Shown here piece after piece: positions 51,477 to 61,153 of a DNA stretch of 64,000 nt; positions within the stretch are counted from its first letter, which is position 1, and each line of letters opens with the position of its first letter. The translations under genes were made by a program, and so were the position numbers. The notes below the pieces were generated by a model. That model searched no databases. It was given only the letters and a program-made list of their open reading frames with translations, and was not told the DNA's origin. Where the stretch lies: assembly GCA_033239525.1 (NCBI GenBank), contig BSYO01000019.1, positions 8,972,592-9,036,591 of the forward strand, in the 5' to 3' direction. The DNA comes from Nepenthes gracilis (Eukaryota; Streptophyta; Magnoliopsida; Caryophyllales; Nepenthaceae).

Positions 51477-53415
51477 TTCTTTGGTGCTGTTTGGGTGCTT
51501 AATATAATGGCTGTGAGGCATTGTGGTTGCTGATCTGTTTTGTGACTGATTATGCTATTAGCCCCGATTTCGGTAGTTGTGCGTATGAGTTGTTGTTAAT
51601 GCTTCTGATGCATTGAAGCAAAATAGAGTGTTTGTTTCATTGATCTCTCTTGGTGCATCCCTCGGGTGTGGCCTCGTTCTCGCATGATGCAAAGATATGG
51701 GCTGAAGTGCTGCCGTTGCTTTTAAATTCAATGATAATGGCTGCTGTAGTTCTGCAAACGGTTTGGTACAACGATGTGGAAGCTAACTGCGGATTGAGAT
51801 CTAAGTGTTATGTGTAGATGTATTGTTGGAGCCTAGATGATGCTGAACTTGATTCTTGATCCTTCTCGCGGTTCATTGGTCCTTTCTTTTATGATTTTCC
51901 GGGCTGCTCCTTTATATACCAAGGTTTACATTGACCTGCAAGGGGCGGTGGCCTGAAGGGGGGTATGGTCATACTTTATTTGACTACAATCTTGTTGGTG
52001 CAGTGGTTGATGGTGTTGGCGTAGGGTATTACAGGCGCCGTTTGGTAGAGTCTCGTTTAATCTTTTGATGTTGGTGAACCAATGTTGGTCTCGCGACTGA
52101 TTCTTGGCTTGAATGAGGATGTGTTGATATCCTTGATCTGCTGTCAGGTTGCTACCCGTCGATGCAGATGTGATGTGGATGGCTCCTGCGGTCCCCGGCC
52201 TTGATGCTCATTTCTTTGGCTGGTCAAGATCATTGCTTGAATTTTCTTCATCGGTCTTTATTGTTTTTGATTTGATATTGAAACTCAGCATGCTTGAGCT
52301 CCCATTTTTATTTTTTGATGGATGGCAATGGGATGTTGGTGCTGCCATTTGTTGATGTTGGGGCACCTTTGCATCGGCCGGGGTTGTTCTCGGTCTTCTT
52401 TGGAATTGGAATCATTAGAGTTCGTGATTAAATCTAGATTTATCCGTTAAGGGTGACTATGTAATCAAGTATCGATTATGCTGTCCGGTTGCTACCGTGG
52501 TTCTTTGATTCGGTTGGAGCCGCCGCCTGTTTTCTCTTGGGGTTGCTAATGGTGTTCTTGAATCATTGGCTCCTATTTTCTGCGACCGCTAATGTTTCTT
52601 CTTTGGTCTCTTCTAGTCTTTGATCGCTGGATCGGTATCACACGCTAATTTTTCTCAGGTTCTTTGCATCTTCGGATGACATTGCCGGAAGCAGTCTTCC
52701 GCGCCTTTCTTTGCTCTGCTGGAGATGGAAAATGCTACCCATGGAATGGAAGATTCGCTGCTGTCTTTGGTCTTTGTTGCCTTGAGATTGAAATGGCATT
52801 GTATGCTACATTATCTCGGTTTGTTGATCCAGTAGGAGGTGAAGTGCTGATTTTTTCTAGGTTGTGCTACCGGAGGTGGAATACTCTGTTCTTTGAGGGA
52901 TATTACGCCTATTTCTCCGAATGTAGATTGCTGGGTACGTGTAAGTGTAAAAATGCATGGTTTTTCTCTCAAGATTTTGTTTGGTGCTGATTTGGCAAAG
53001 CCACTTGAGCCGATGGAATCTTTTGTTCTAGATGCCGTGGCTTGGTACCGCTGGAAATCGGACGCTAGTTGAGCTGTCCACCTTTTGGTGTTAAGCAAAC
53101 GCAGTGCCGGGTGTTTCTTTGTGGATTCAATGGGTCTCGGTTCTTTGGTTCCCTCTATTTGTTGCCATTCTTAGGTCATGCCTTGATTCGCATGTTTTAT
53201 TTTGGATTTGATCCACTGTTGCTAGAGTGGTTTGTCTTTTTGCACGATTACCGGCTTTTTGTTTTGTGCTGATTTCATTCGTTGTTAGAAATGCTTGGGG
53301 CATGCCCTAGCGGTGATGATTTATCCTCAAGTCGGAATAACACTTGGTGATAAATCATGACTTGTAAATTTTTTCTCCTTTTAATCCAAATCACTTACTT
53401 ACCAAAAAAAAAAAA
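51477..53415 (+). other. LINE3 distal 3' UTR and hairpin tail
   Basis: Non-coding sequence resuming LINE3 after LINE4, with TGCTG, GTTGGTG and CTTGAT words. It ends AATGCTTGGGGCATGCCCTAGC, the ATGATTTATC / GATAAATCAT stem-loop, TTTTCTCCTTTTAATCC, CACTTACTTACC and poly(A) 53404-53415, which abuts the LINE3 TSD. Confidence 0.6.
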
Positions 53416-53430
53416 GTCTTCTGCGTGGCC

Positions 53431-54239
53431 ATGTTAATTGTAAGGCTAAGAAGCCACGTCCCAATGCTGGTAAGCCTCCCAGGATGAGTGCTGTTTGGCG
53501 TCCAAAGCCTTCGTCCTGTGCTGATGTTGCTACATTTGTGAGCTCTGGTTGCAATTTGGACGAGAAGTCTTCTACTGATGATTTGGGGGAGACCCCTTCC
53601 CCTGTTTCTCCTTCTAGTTCTGATGGTCCTGATCTACCTCTTCAGGTTCAGCATAAAGACCAGTCTTGCTCTCTAGTGAATTGTCCTGACTCAGCAGTGG
53701 ATTCTAGATATCCCCCTTCCAATTCAACTGTCCCTATTACGTCCCCTGTTGAGGTGCCTGGATTTATTGCCGATGAAAATCTGGTAGCTGAGAATGATGA
53801 TGTTAATTCTCAGTCTTCTGAGGAATGGACTACTAAGGTTATAGCCAATGACCCTATGCATTATGCCTTCCGATGCTTACTTGGAGAGAATGATTCTCAA
53901 TCTTTCTTCAACTCCGTCACCAAGGACCAACGCGGTCTTTTGTTCAATTTCATTGATTCATGTTGGTCTGATGTGTCCGAAGATACAAAGAATATCTTCA
54001 GATCTTCTTTCCCATTGGCGGAGGATTATATGAAGTGTCCCCCGAGTACTTATTTTGAAGGCCTCCGTTTATTAGTGTGTGCCACTTCCTCTAAGCCCCA
54101 CATAGAATCCTTATCTCCTGATAGGAAGGTGTTTCTATTAGATGCTCTTAAAGTCTTGCTGAAATGGAATTCGGTTTTTCCATCAGGTCATTTCAGCGAT
54201 TTGGATGGCCTTGTGGTGGGCCTCCAAAATTTCTGTTAG
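53431..54239 (+). pseudogene. Half-LINE C ORF1, C-terminal domain (third piece)
   Basis: After LINE3 the frame runs HVNCKAKKPRPNAGKPP, then a Ser-rich linker, then SQSSEEWTTKVIANDPMHY and the complete C-terminal domain: FNSVTKDQRGLLFNFIDS, CWSDVSEDTKNIFRSSF, STYFEGLRLLVCATSSKP, HIESLSPDRKVFLLDAL, KVLLKWNSVFPSGHFSDL and DGLVVGLQNFC-stop at 54239. It is open over at least 251 residues with no stop, the cleanest copy of this domain (about residues 110-250 of the piece). The basic KSRRK ending of A and P is missing, so a stop may have arisen early. Confidence 0.8.
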
Positions 54240-55763
54240 CTCCCTCCTTCGCATATGCTGATGGTTAGCTGCATTGGCTGGTGCTTCTCCTGCTGGACCG
54301 GTTGCGGTGAAGTAGTCTTGTGCCGTTTCTAGGGACCAGTAATGCATGTATCTGCTGAACTGAAGCTGGTTTTATCACCCCCGCTCTCTTTTGAGGCTCG
54401 GTTTGCATCTTTATACCATGGATCTTGCGGTTGCCAATGGAACCGGCTTTGGTGGACTTTGCATATTTGATTAGAGCCTTGCTTTGCTTGTGGAAATCTA
54501 TATTAGAATATGTTGTTTGTTCGATTGGTCCCCGAGCTGGTAGCTTTGCGGTCTTGTATCCTCGACTGATATGCATTTTGTATATGGCATGGAGTATTTG
54601 CCGCAGTGGTGGCTGCTGGCGTCTTGATGCAATTAATCGATGTCTTTGCAAGGGCTGGTTTTTGGTGTTATTACTCTATGCTCTTGCCCTTGCAGTTTTT
54701 CGGCGATTTTGGATTCTTGTGTGTAATGCAAATTGTGGCTGATCTGCATTTGCCTAAAGTATCAGCTTCTATTGAGTGGCTGATTTCAAGTGCAGTCTTG
54801 AGGCCGGTTTCAATTGCCGATCTCTTTGCAGGTCTCGTGTTACTGACCATTTGCCGAGTTGGATTTGAGGATGCCGATTTGGTATTGAGGTCGAAGTGGC
54901 TCTGTGGCCGGTTTGCCTTTGCTAATATGGCAGGCCAAATGCCGATTCGGGCTTGAGGCCGGTTTGGCCTTGCTGAGCTGGAAAAGTTGGCATCAGGTTT
55001 GATGGAAGTTGCTTCAGTAAAAGTCTTGCTGCTTCTAAGGTTGGTGGGTATGCTGCCTGTGAAGATGCAGAATAGCTGGATGCTGGCAATTTCATGGTTC
55101 AATGCTGAAGATAAATAGGTGACCCTGTAGATGGAGGTTCTGTGAAGCCTTGCTGTGGGTGCCATCTCTGATAGTTTTCTGGAAATATTGCAAACCTGCT
55201 GGCATGGGGTATAAAGTTCTTGAGGTGGCAGTGCTGTGATGTTCCATACAGGTTGCTGATGCTGCTGGAATCTGTGGTGTCTTTGTGTGAGGCCTGGTTG
55301 CTGTATCGAGCATTCCAATGACTTGAAATTTGAGCATTCAGTTCTCCCCTCACTCGCTCCCAGTTTGGATTCCAATCGTTTCTTTACTCGGTTTGGTGTT
55401 GATGTTGGGTTGATCTCTTGCTGATGTGGACCGTCTGGTTTTTTTTGCCTTTTTGCCGGTTTGGTGGTGTAAATGGCGTGAGATGTCTTCCCAGGTTGAA
55501 AGCTGCTTTTGGCCGATGTGCAGCTCTTTGGGAAGATTTGTGTTGCGGTTGATGTGGTCTTGGCCGACTCAAATTCGACGATCATGTGTCTGTTTGTGTG
55601 TAGTATCAGTTTACATATTTTGCTTTCCTGTTGGACGTTATCCTCCTAGAGGCTTCTTAGGTATTACTTGATGTACCGTTTGCTCTGGGTTGCCCTAGCA
55701 TTTTATGTTTTTATTCCAAGTCAAGTTACTTGGAGATAAAACATAGATTTTGTAATTTTTCTC
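54240..55763 (+). other. Half-LINE C 3' UTR with CCGGTTTGGCC repeats and tail start
   Basis: GCTG-rich sequence with a CCGGTTT/GCCGATTTGG cluster at 54780-54980, then CTCCTAGAGGCTTCTTAGG, TTGCTCTGGGTTGCCC, a stem-loop and TTTTGTAATTTTTCTC. LINE5 inserted here; the remaining terminus is at 59721-59757. Confidence 0.65.
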
Positions 55764-55767
55764 CCGC

Positions 55768-55965
55768 CCGATGCGGGCGTTGGTGGAGTGGTTAAACGCA
55801 CGGAAGTGCGCCTCCCCCACTCGGGTTCGATTCCCCGTAGAAGCATAAGTGGTACTGTGCCTCCCAAAAAATCCCGCAAGGGATTTCTAGGTTATGGGGT
55901 CCCGAGTGCGGTGGGCCAGTCACTATAAAAAGCTTACCCTTAACACAGTTTTTTGTGTTTCAGCG
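55768..55965 (+). mobile_element. tRNA-derived SINE-like segment at the 5' end of LINE5
   Basis: RNA polymerase III internal promoter boxes are clear: A box TGGTGGAGTGG (55781-55791) and B box GGTTCGATTCC (55824-55834), about 33 nt apart as in tRNA genes. After the tRNA-like part come GGGATTTCTAGGTTATGGGG, AGTGCGGTGGGCC and a T-rich end TTTTTTGTGTTT. There is no complete acceptor stem or mature 3' end, so it is not a functional tRNA gene. It could be a SINE inserted at the junction, or RNA joined to LINE5 by template switching. Confidence 0.6.
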
Positions 55966-55973
55966 ACTGGCTA

Positions 55974-56443
55974 TCACGCCTTCACGCCTTCACCCTTTGG
56001 CTGGCTATAAAAGGCTGGCTTAATACCTCCGACCGTGTTCACGGTATTCCCAACCTCTCCCTCACTTGTTCTCTCTGTGATTCAGATGCTGAAAATCATG
56101 ACCATCTTTTTTTCTCTTGCCCATTCTCCTCCTCCGTGTGGACCTCTATCCAAGGATTGCTGGCATTCAATAGCCATACCCCATCTGGTCCCATAATGTT
56201 AATTGGGCTGCACACATGTGGAAAGGTAAGAACCTCATCGCCCTCTCAAAGCGTCTCTCTCTTGTGGCCACTGTTTATTATATTTGGAGAGAACGTAACA
56301 ATCGTATCTTCGAGAGTTCATCCCATCTGGATGCTTCCCAGATCTGCTCCCAGATTTCAAACGTTGTTCGAGACAAACTAAATGCCTCCTTGCCTGTTGC
56401 TGGTCGCCCTAACCACTCGCTAGTTAGGCGATGGAACTTATAA
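55974..56443 (+). pseudogene. LINE5 ORF2, C-terminal zf-RVT fragment
   Basis: HAFTLWLAIKGWLNTSDR, VHGIPNLSLTCSLCDSD, AENHDHLFFSCPFSSSVW, a frameshift, then WKGKNLIALSKRLSLVA, TVYYIWRERNNRIFESS and LVRRWNL-stop at 56443. It is nearly identical in wording to LINE1's C-terminus, so the two are one subfamily. GCCTTCAC is duplicated at the junction (55978-55993). An A-tract follows the stop immediately. Confidence 0.8.
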
Positions 56444-59371
56444 AAAAAAAATATTAAAAAAAAAAAGCCGGTGGGGGGGGTGGTCTCCATTGCTACTTTC
56501 GTGGCTGCTGTCCTCCTTTTGCCCTTGAGGGTTGAGCTGTTGGGGGTTCTGCTCTGTGGTGGCCTTCTGATGGCGCTCTACCGGGTTTGGCTCCCCGCTG
56601 CTCTACCTTCTTTTGTTGAACCTTCTGGTTGCTGCCTCCCAGATGCGGTTCGGTTTTTTTTTGCTTTCGTTCCCGCCATGGGAGCCTTGGTTGTACTCTC
56701 CTCTCCAAAAAAAAAAAAAAAAAAAGGGTTCCCTGAGCCAAAAAAAAAAAAAAAGGGATTTTGGATCTTGGTGTTTTTTGCTGCTGGGCTTTGGTTGCTA
56801 CTGATTTTGCAGGATTCTCTTCTGCTCGTTCTTGGGTCCTGGAGCCGACGAGCTTAACCTCCTGCCTGCTAACGAGCTTATTGCCGCCTGGAGGTTTTTG
56901 CTTTTAAGATGGTGCTGAATCCTTCTGGATGGGAGTCAGCCGGTTGTTGTGATGGGGTGTACATATGTTGTTGAAGGGATGTTGCTGATGGTGAACGCCT
57001 TTTTATTGATGTATTGGGCCCCCTTCTTGTCCAGTTCTGGTTCTTTGTGGTGGGTCTTTCTTGAGTTTGACATGGTATGCTGGAGTGTTTATCCCTGGCA
57101 TGGCTAGTTGCTGTGATGGTTTATCCATTGCTGTACTTGGCTGTTGCTGAGCTCGACTAATATTGGTGTGATGTGTTGGACCTGATTGGCTGTTTCTGAT
57201 GTGGCTATGCCGAGCTGCTGAAACACAGAAGTGGGATGCGCAGTCAGGCTCACTGTTTTGATACTGATGTTGCACATGTGGCATTGCTGAGGTGCTGGTG
57301 TTCTCAACACTTTCCCTTCTGCTGGCCCTGTTGTCTGTCTGTACATTACTACACACCTGTTCATCTGCTGTGAACCTATAGCTGTGTGGATCTTCTCTGT
57401 TATTATTTCGGCTATCACAATTGCTATTGTGGCTATTGCTGAGATGTTGGTGTAATGCCGAGCTGGTTGGTCGAGTGCTAGTAACTGATATTGGCTCTCG
57501 GGGGTTGGGTTTGGTTGATTATCAGTTGGGCCTGAATTGTTGCTTGGAGTAATGCTGAGATTGCATGGTTTGCTGAGATGTTGGTGTAATGCTGAGCTGG
57601 TTGGTCAAGTGCTGGTAACTGATATTGGCTCTCGGGGGTTGGGTTTGGTTGATTATCAGTTGGGCCTGAATTGTTGCTTGGAGTAATGCTGAGATTGCAT
57701 GGTTTGCTGATGGATCTGGACTATGATTCCTCATGGGCTGGTTCCTTTTTGCTGAACTTTGCTGGGACTGTTCATGGGTGCAGTTGATCTTGCTAATGTA
57801 GCACAGCTCCATTATATGTCAGGCTTGGGTTTGCTATGTGTTCGAGAATTGAGTCGACTGGCTACAGAGGGCGTCCTTGCCATTTTTTTGTAGCTGGTAT
57901 CGTGGGCTGCTGAAGGCGTCCTGCTTTCCTCTGTGGTTCTTTTTTCTTTTCTCTGCCTTGCCGGGTTACTCGATTATTGCGCTGGAGCTGTGTTGGGCAG
58001 TGCCCTGCTGAAGCTGCTGGCTTTTGGTCTTGTTTCTGTGGCGTGAAAGCACTAGTTTTATGCTACTGGCGGCATTGGCTATAGGTTGAAGACTCTAAAG
58101 CTGTTTTTGATGGCTATGATGCTGTAACATTTATTATTGGCCTGCTTGTTGTCCCCACCTGATTCAAGGAATGATGCTGCTCATGGGGGTTAACATGCTA
58201 GTTATTCTGGGTGGCTAGTTTGCCGATGGGTGTTGCTGCTACCTTTCTTAAGTGATGCTGTTGGGTATGTGCTGGTTATGCTGCCTGCTGATGCAATGTG
58301 TTGCTGGAGCTGGGGAATTGGAATTTGTGGATTGTTTTTTGGTGGATGGCAGGGCTTGGTATCTGCAGTTGCTGTTTCATGGATGGACTGCGGTTGGCAT
58401 GCGGTTGCTGCTGGTCTGCTGGGTTTGCAGGGGACTCGAAGTGATGGTGCGTCTGAGATGGGAGCTGGGGTTGTAGCAGTTGTAGGATATCATTTGCCTG
58501 GTTGCTGAATGGGGTCTGGTCTGATGCACTATGTTGATCTGATGGGAATGTGTTATTCCTGCATCTGTATTGGTGTAGCTCTATGAGGTTTTTGGTGCTA
58601 TTATTCCTTTGTATGACTGGGCGTTTGATGGTCGATACCCATGTACTCTGGCGCAATGGGGATTGTCTGCGCTGTTGAATGATTTTGATGCCTCAGTCTG
58701 CTCTGCAGCGGATGTTGATGCTCTGCATGTATCTTGTCACGTGCCATTGGGTTGCAAGGTGCAGGCTGTTGGATGCGGTTGTGCAGATGTGCAATTTTCT
58801 TATTCTGAGTGTGCTGGTGCTGAAATGACCATGCCTTTTTGGAGCTGCTGGATTGCCATTATGTCTGCTGGGGCCTGGAATTATTGGATCTCTGCTGCTG
58901 GTCGGGCAGTCCACATTTTGGGCCTCTGCTGCTGCTGGCTTTGTTTGTTGGGATCACGGCTGTTATGCGTTAATGCTCCCGGTGTTGGTAGGGCTGATTT
59001 TGTAGCACCATTGCAAATGAAGGTGCTGCTGTTTTTGTTCTCTCATGTTGCTATGCTGTCCGGTTTGTGAGATGCTGCCCGTTACCGTTGCTGATCCAAG
59101 ATGAATATGTCAGTTTGGTCTGTTTTGCTGTCCTTGTTGCTTTAGGCGCAGATTTTCACGAAACTTTTCATGTGTATTAGATGACAATTTTCATTTTCTG
59201 GTTTGTGGTAGTCCTTAATGTTTTTTTTCTTCTTTGATGTACTAGTTGCTCGGGGCATGCCCTAGAGCTTTATGTTTTACCTCCTAGTAAAATACTTGGA
59301 GTTAAAACATTTTTCTTGTAATTATTTTCTCCCATTAATCCAAAATTCTTACTTACCAAAAAAAAAAAAAA
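56444..59371 (+). other. LINE5 3' UTR, GCTG-rich, with first hairpin tail
   Basis: A-tracts at 56444-56465, 56706-56724 and 56741-56754 bound modules alignable to the LINE1 3' UTR. A 2.3-kb TGCTG-rich stretch follows, with a tandem duplication at 57438-57705, then CTAGTTGCTCGGGGCATGCCC, arms ATGTTTTACCTCCTAGT / ACTTGGAGTTAAAACAT, CTTACTTACC and poly(A) 59358-59371. Whether this first tail belongs to LINE5 or to an element nested in it is not resolved. Confidence 0.6.
57438..57705. repeat. Two-copy tandem duplication, period 134 bp
   Basis: Copies 57438-57571 and 57572-57705 both start GCTGAGATGTTGGTGTAATG and end TGCATGGTTT. They differ at only a few positions (e.g. TGCCGAGC / TGCTGAGC), so the duplication is recent relative to element ages. 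Non-coding. Confidence 0.9.
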
Positions 59372-59707
59372 GTTTTGACGCTTCTGGTGCTGAACCCTTA
59401 TCATTTTGCTAATGATGGAAACGTCATATTTTTTCTGGTAGACGTTGTCCTCCCTGAAGCCTTTAGATATACTCTGATGTACTGTCCGCTAGGGGTATGC
59501 CCTAGCATTTCTGTAGTATTTTTCTATTTTTACTGTTTCTGCAGAATGTTAGCCTCCTAGAGGTTTGTCTTTTTTGATTAAGAATTGCTCGGGGAATGCC
59601 CTAGCTTTTTATGCATTATCTCCAAGTCAAAATACTTGGTTTTAATGCATAGGTTATGTAATTTTTTTCTCCCATGAATCCAAAATACTTACTTATCAAA
59701 AAAAAAA
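59372..59707 (+). other. Duplicated tail modules at the LINE5 3' end
   Basis: Contains one mini-palindrome GCTAGGGGTATGCCCTAGC (about 59489-59507) without a stem-loop, then GCAGAATGTTAGCCTCCTAGAGG, GCTCGGGGAATGCCCTAGC and a complete stem-loop with arms ATGCATTATCTCCAAGT (59611-59627) and ACTTGGTTTTAATGCAT (59634-59650), then CTTACTTATC and A-run. It is the terminus of LINE5 or of a tail cluster. Confidence 0.6.
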
Positions 59708-59773
59708 GTAATTTTTTCTCATTTTAATCCAAAATACTTACTTACCAAAAAAAAAAAGAATCGCAAGACCACA

Positions 59774-61041
59774 CAGCATTTGACATGCCATGTCAGCAAC
59801 GACAAACTGGCCTCGAAGCCAAACCGGCCTCATGCCCTATCCTGAATTCCAAATTGGCAATTGACATGCCAAGACAGCATTCCTACTCGGCCTCAGTTCA
59901 CAATCGGATTGCTCAACAATTCCAAATTGGGCCCAAAGCCAAATCGGTCTCCGTCCCAAATCGGCCAGCAAATCGGCCTCAAAAAAAACGCAAGGTTCCC
60001 CTCACTGGAACCGGAGGAAGCAATCTACCACATCGGAAGGATCACCATCGACCAAACAATGCCACTCCCACTCTTCAAAGACCCCAGCCTATAAATCCCA
60101 AATTCCCGAGATCAAACGGGCTCCCCAACCCTTCCAACAGGAATGAAATCACAGGCAGAGAGCCTACAAAACCCGGGCACAGGACAATGTCAGCGACGAA
60201 TCCAGCAAGCAACACAAAAGCAATAGCTTCGTACAGAAGCTACAGCTCCATAGCCATTTCTTCTAAAAGGAAACCAGAGACAGGGCTCTCGGCCTCAACA
60301 GCCAGAGCGAAGAATCCCAGGCAAATCACCAAACATGAACACCAAAAAAGCGATAAGCAGAGGATCCGAAGGATCTATTACAACCAAGCAGTCCCCATCC
60401 AGCTCTTCAAAACCACGTCCAGTAGATCCAAGCCCGAGCTGAACGGCATCCCCCAACCCGTCCAACAGGAGGAAACACACTGGTGACGGACCTTAAAAGC
60501 CAGCAGAACATACCTTCGGCTGCGACAAATCCTTCGAGAAGCACAAGAGACGACAATAGCATCATTACAGCACCTCCCGAAACACATCAGGAAGGCAAAA
60601 AGACTGACCAAGTCCAACAACAAACAGAATCGGTACATGCGTGAGGAACCTAGGAACAGGTGCATTCAGCCCCAGCAGACAGATCGAGGAAGCCCAATCT
60701 ACTACGAGACGGAAGACCCGGATGAACTCCCATAGGGAACCAGAGCCATTAGACGCACACAGCCAAGTGCTCGAATTAAGGATATTCGGGGACTGAGTGG
60801 AAGGGCATCACCGAAACCCCAGAGGGCTCAGTGTCGCCACGGACAGTTTCTGAGAACCGGATCCGACAGGAGGAAGAGAAGGCCTCGGAGAGGGGCCAGG
60901 GGAAGCAGCCAGGAGACCGGCCTTGGTCGGCTCCGGCGCCGCCCGGCAGATGAGGCTCGAGATTGAGCGCCCAGAAAGACGAGATTCAAATTTCAAAATG
61001 AAATTTGAAAATGGAAGAGAGAAACGAGAGCTTCTCTCTCT
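59774..61041 (-). other. Element D, 5' half: leader, ORF1-start remnant, duplicated block
   Basis: Minus strand from 61041: AGAGAGAGAAGCTCTCG, CTCTCTTCC, the ATTTCATTTTGAAATTT palindrome, GGAGCCGACC, AAG (60924-60922) where C has ATG, GGCCGGTCTCCTGG. A 62-residue minus frame (60996-60808) crosses this point without a start at the right place. The G-rich block GTTGGACGGGTTGGGGG occurs at 60451-60467 and, varied, at 60123-60139 (period 328). CGGCC repeats run 59774-59990. Confidence 0.6.
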
Positions 61042-61057
61042 ATTCCGGAGTTCTTAC

Positions 61058-61153
61058 ACGCCGGAAATCGGAGCACTCACATTCCAGAGGCCGGAATTCT
61101 CACACTCCGGATTCCGGATCACATTCACTCCGGAAACCGGAGTTCAAACACGC
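61058..61153 (-). repeat. CTCCGG-type repeats of element E (after D)
   Basis: GGAGCACTCACATTCCAGAGG, TCTCACACTCCGGATTCCGG-like units continue the tract of 36190-36426. Ends at the T-run of F (61154). Confidence 0.55.

Larger units (their letters stand above)
38409..53415 (+). mobile_element. LINE3: 5'-truncated LINE with hairpin tail, host of LINE4
   Basis: Perfect 15-bp TSD GTCTTCTGCGTGGCC (38394-38408, 53416-53430) inside the zinc-knuckle codons of C. Net of LINE4 it is about 7.7 kb. ORF1 starts within DUF4283 (GEDLWGTTLV, about 38458), so the 5' end is truncated or rearranged. ORF2 spans 39661-43268; the 3' region is 43269-44217 plus 51477-53415. The tail stem-loop has arms ATGATTTATCCTCAAGT (53316-53332) and ACTTGGTGATAAATCAT (53342-53358). 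Poly(A) 53404-53415. Confidence 0.85.
55764..59707 (+). mobile_element. LINE5: 5'-truncated LINE with tRNA-like head, inserted in C's tail
   Basis: The TSD GTAATTTTTCTC (55752-55763) and GTAATTTTTTCTC (59708-59720) encloses, in order, a tRNA-like segment (55768-55965), an ORF2 C-terminal fragment (55974-56443), a long 3' UTR and a hairpin tail with A-run 59699-59707. LINE sequence does not occur to the left of the tRNA-like segment. An inner poly(A) at 59358-59371 shows a further nested tail. The TSD is in low-complexity sequence, so its support is moderate. Confidence 0.7.
37170..59757 (+). mobile_element. Half-LINE C: ORF1-only element carrying LINE3, LINE4, LINE5 and H
   Basis: Perfect 16-bp TSD GAATCGCAAGACCACA (37154-37169, 59758-59773), 22.6 kb apart. 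Net of insertions it is about 3.3 kb: leader AGAGAGAAGCTCCCGC / GCTTCTCTCT (37187 on), ORF1 in three pieces (37283-37890, 38198-38408, 53431-54239), a GCTG and CCGGTTTGGCC 3' UTR (54240-55763), and a tail whose end (TTTAATCCAAAATACTTAC) lies at 59721-59757 after LINE5. It is the most complete half-LINE for ORF1 structure. Confidence 0.85.
36427..61041 (-). mobile_element. Element D: non-coding retroelement, 24.6 kb span due to nested C
   Basis: Perfect 16-bp TSD ATTCCGGAGTTCTTAC (36411-36426, 61042-61057), 24.6 kb apart. Removing C leaves 2.0 kb: tail and TGCTGG-rich part at 36427-37153, CGGCC repeats, and the 5' half at 59774-61041. The 5' end is exact: the minus strand starts AGAGAGAGAAGCTC right at the TSD. 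No DUF4283 or RT. It is the same class as element 1, sharing the leader, the start-codon change and the duplicated G-rich block. Confidence 0.85.

Noticed and set aside
53484..54239. Independent host gene for the 251-residue frame
   Set aside because: Removing LINE3 joins it in frame to the DUF4283 and knuckle of element C, and homologous pieces lie in A, B and P; it is the ORF1 C-terminus of a retroelement.
55768..55850. Functional tRNA gene
   Set aside because: A and B boxes are present but the acceptor stem and anticodon arm do not form a proper cloverleaf, and the sequence continues into a SINE-like body.
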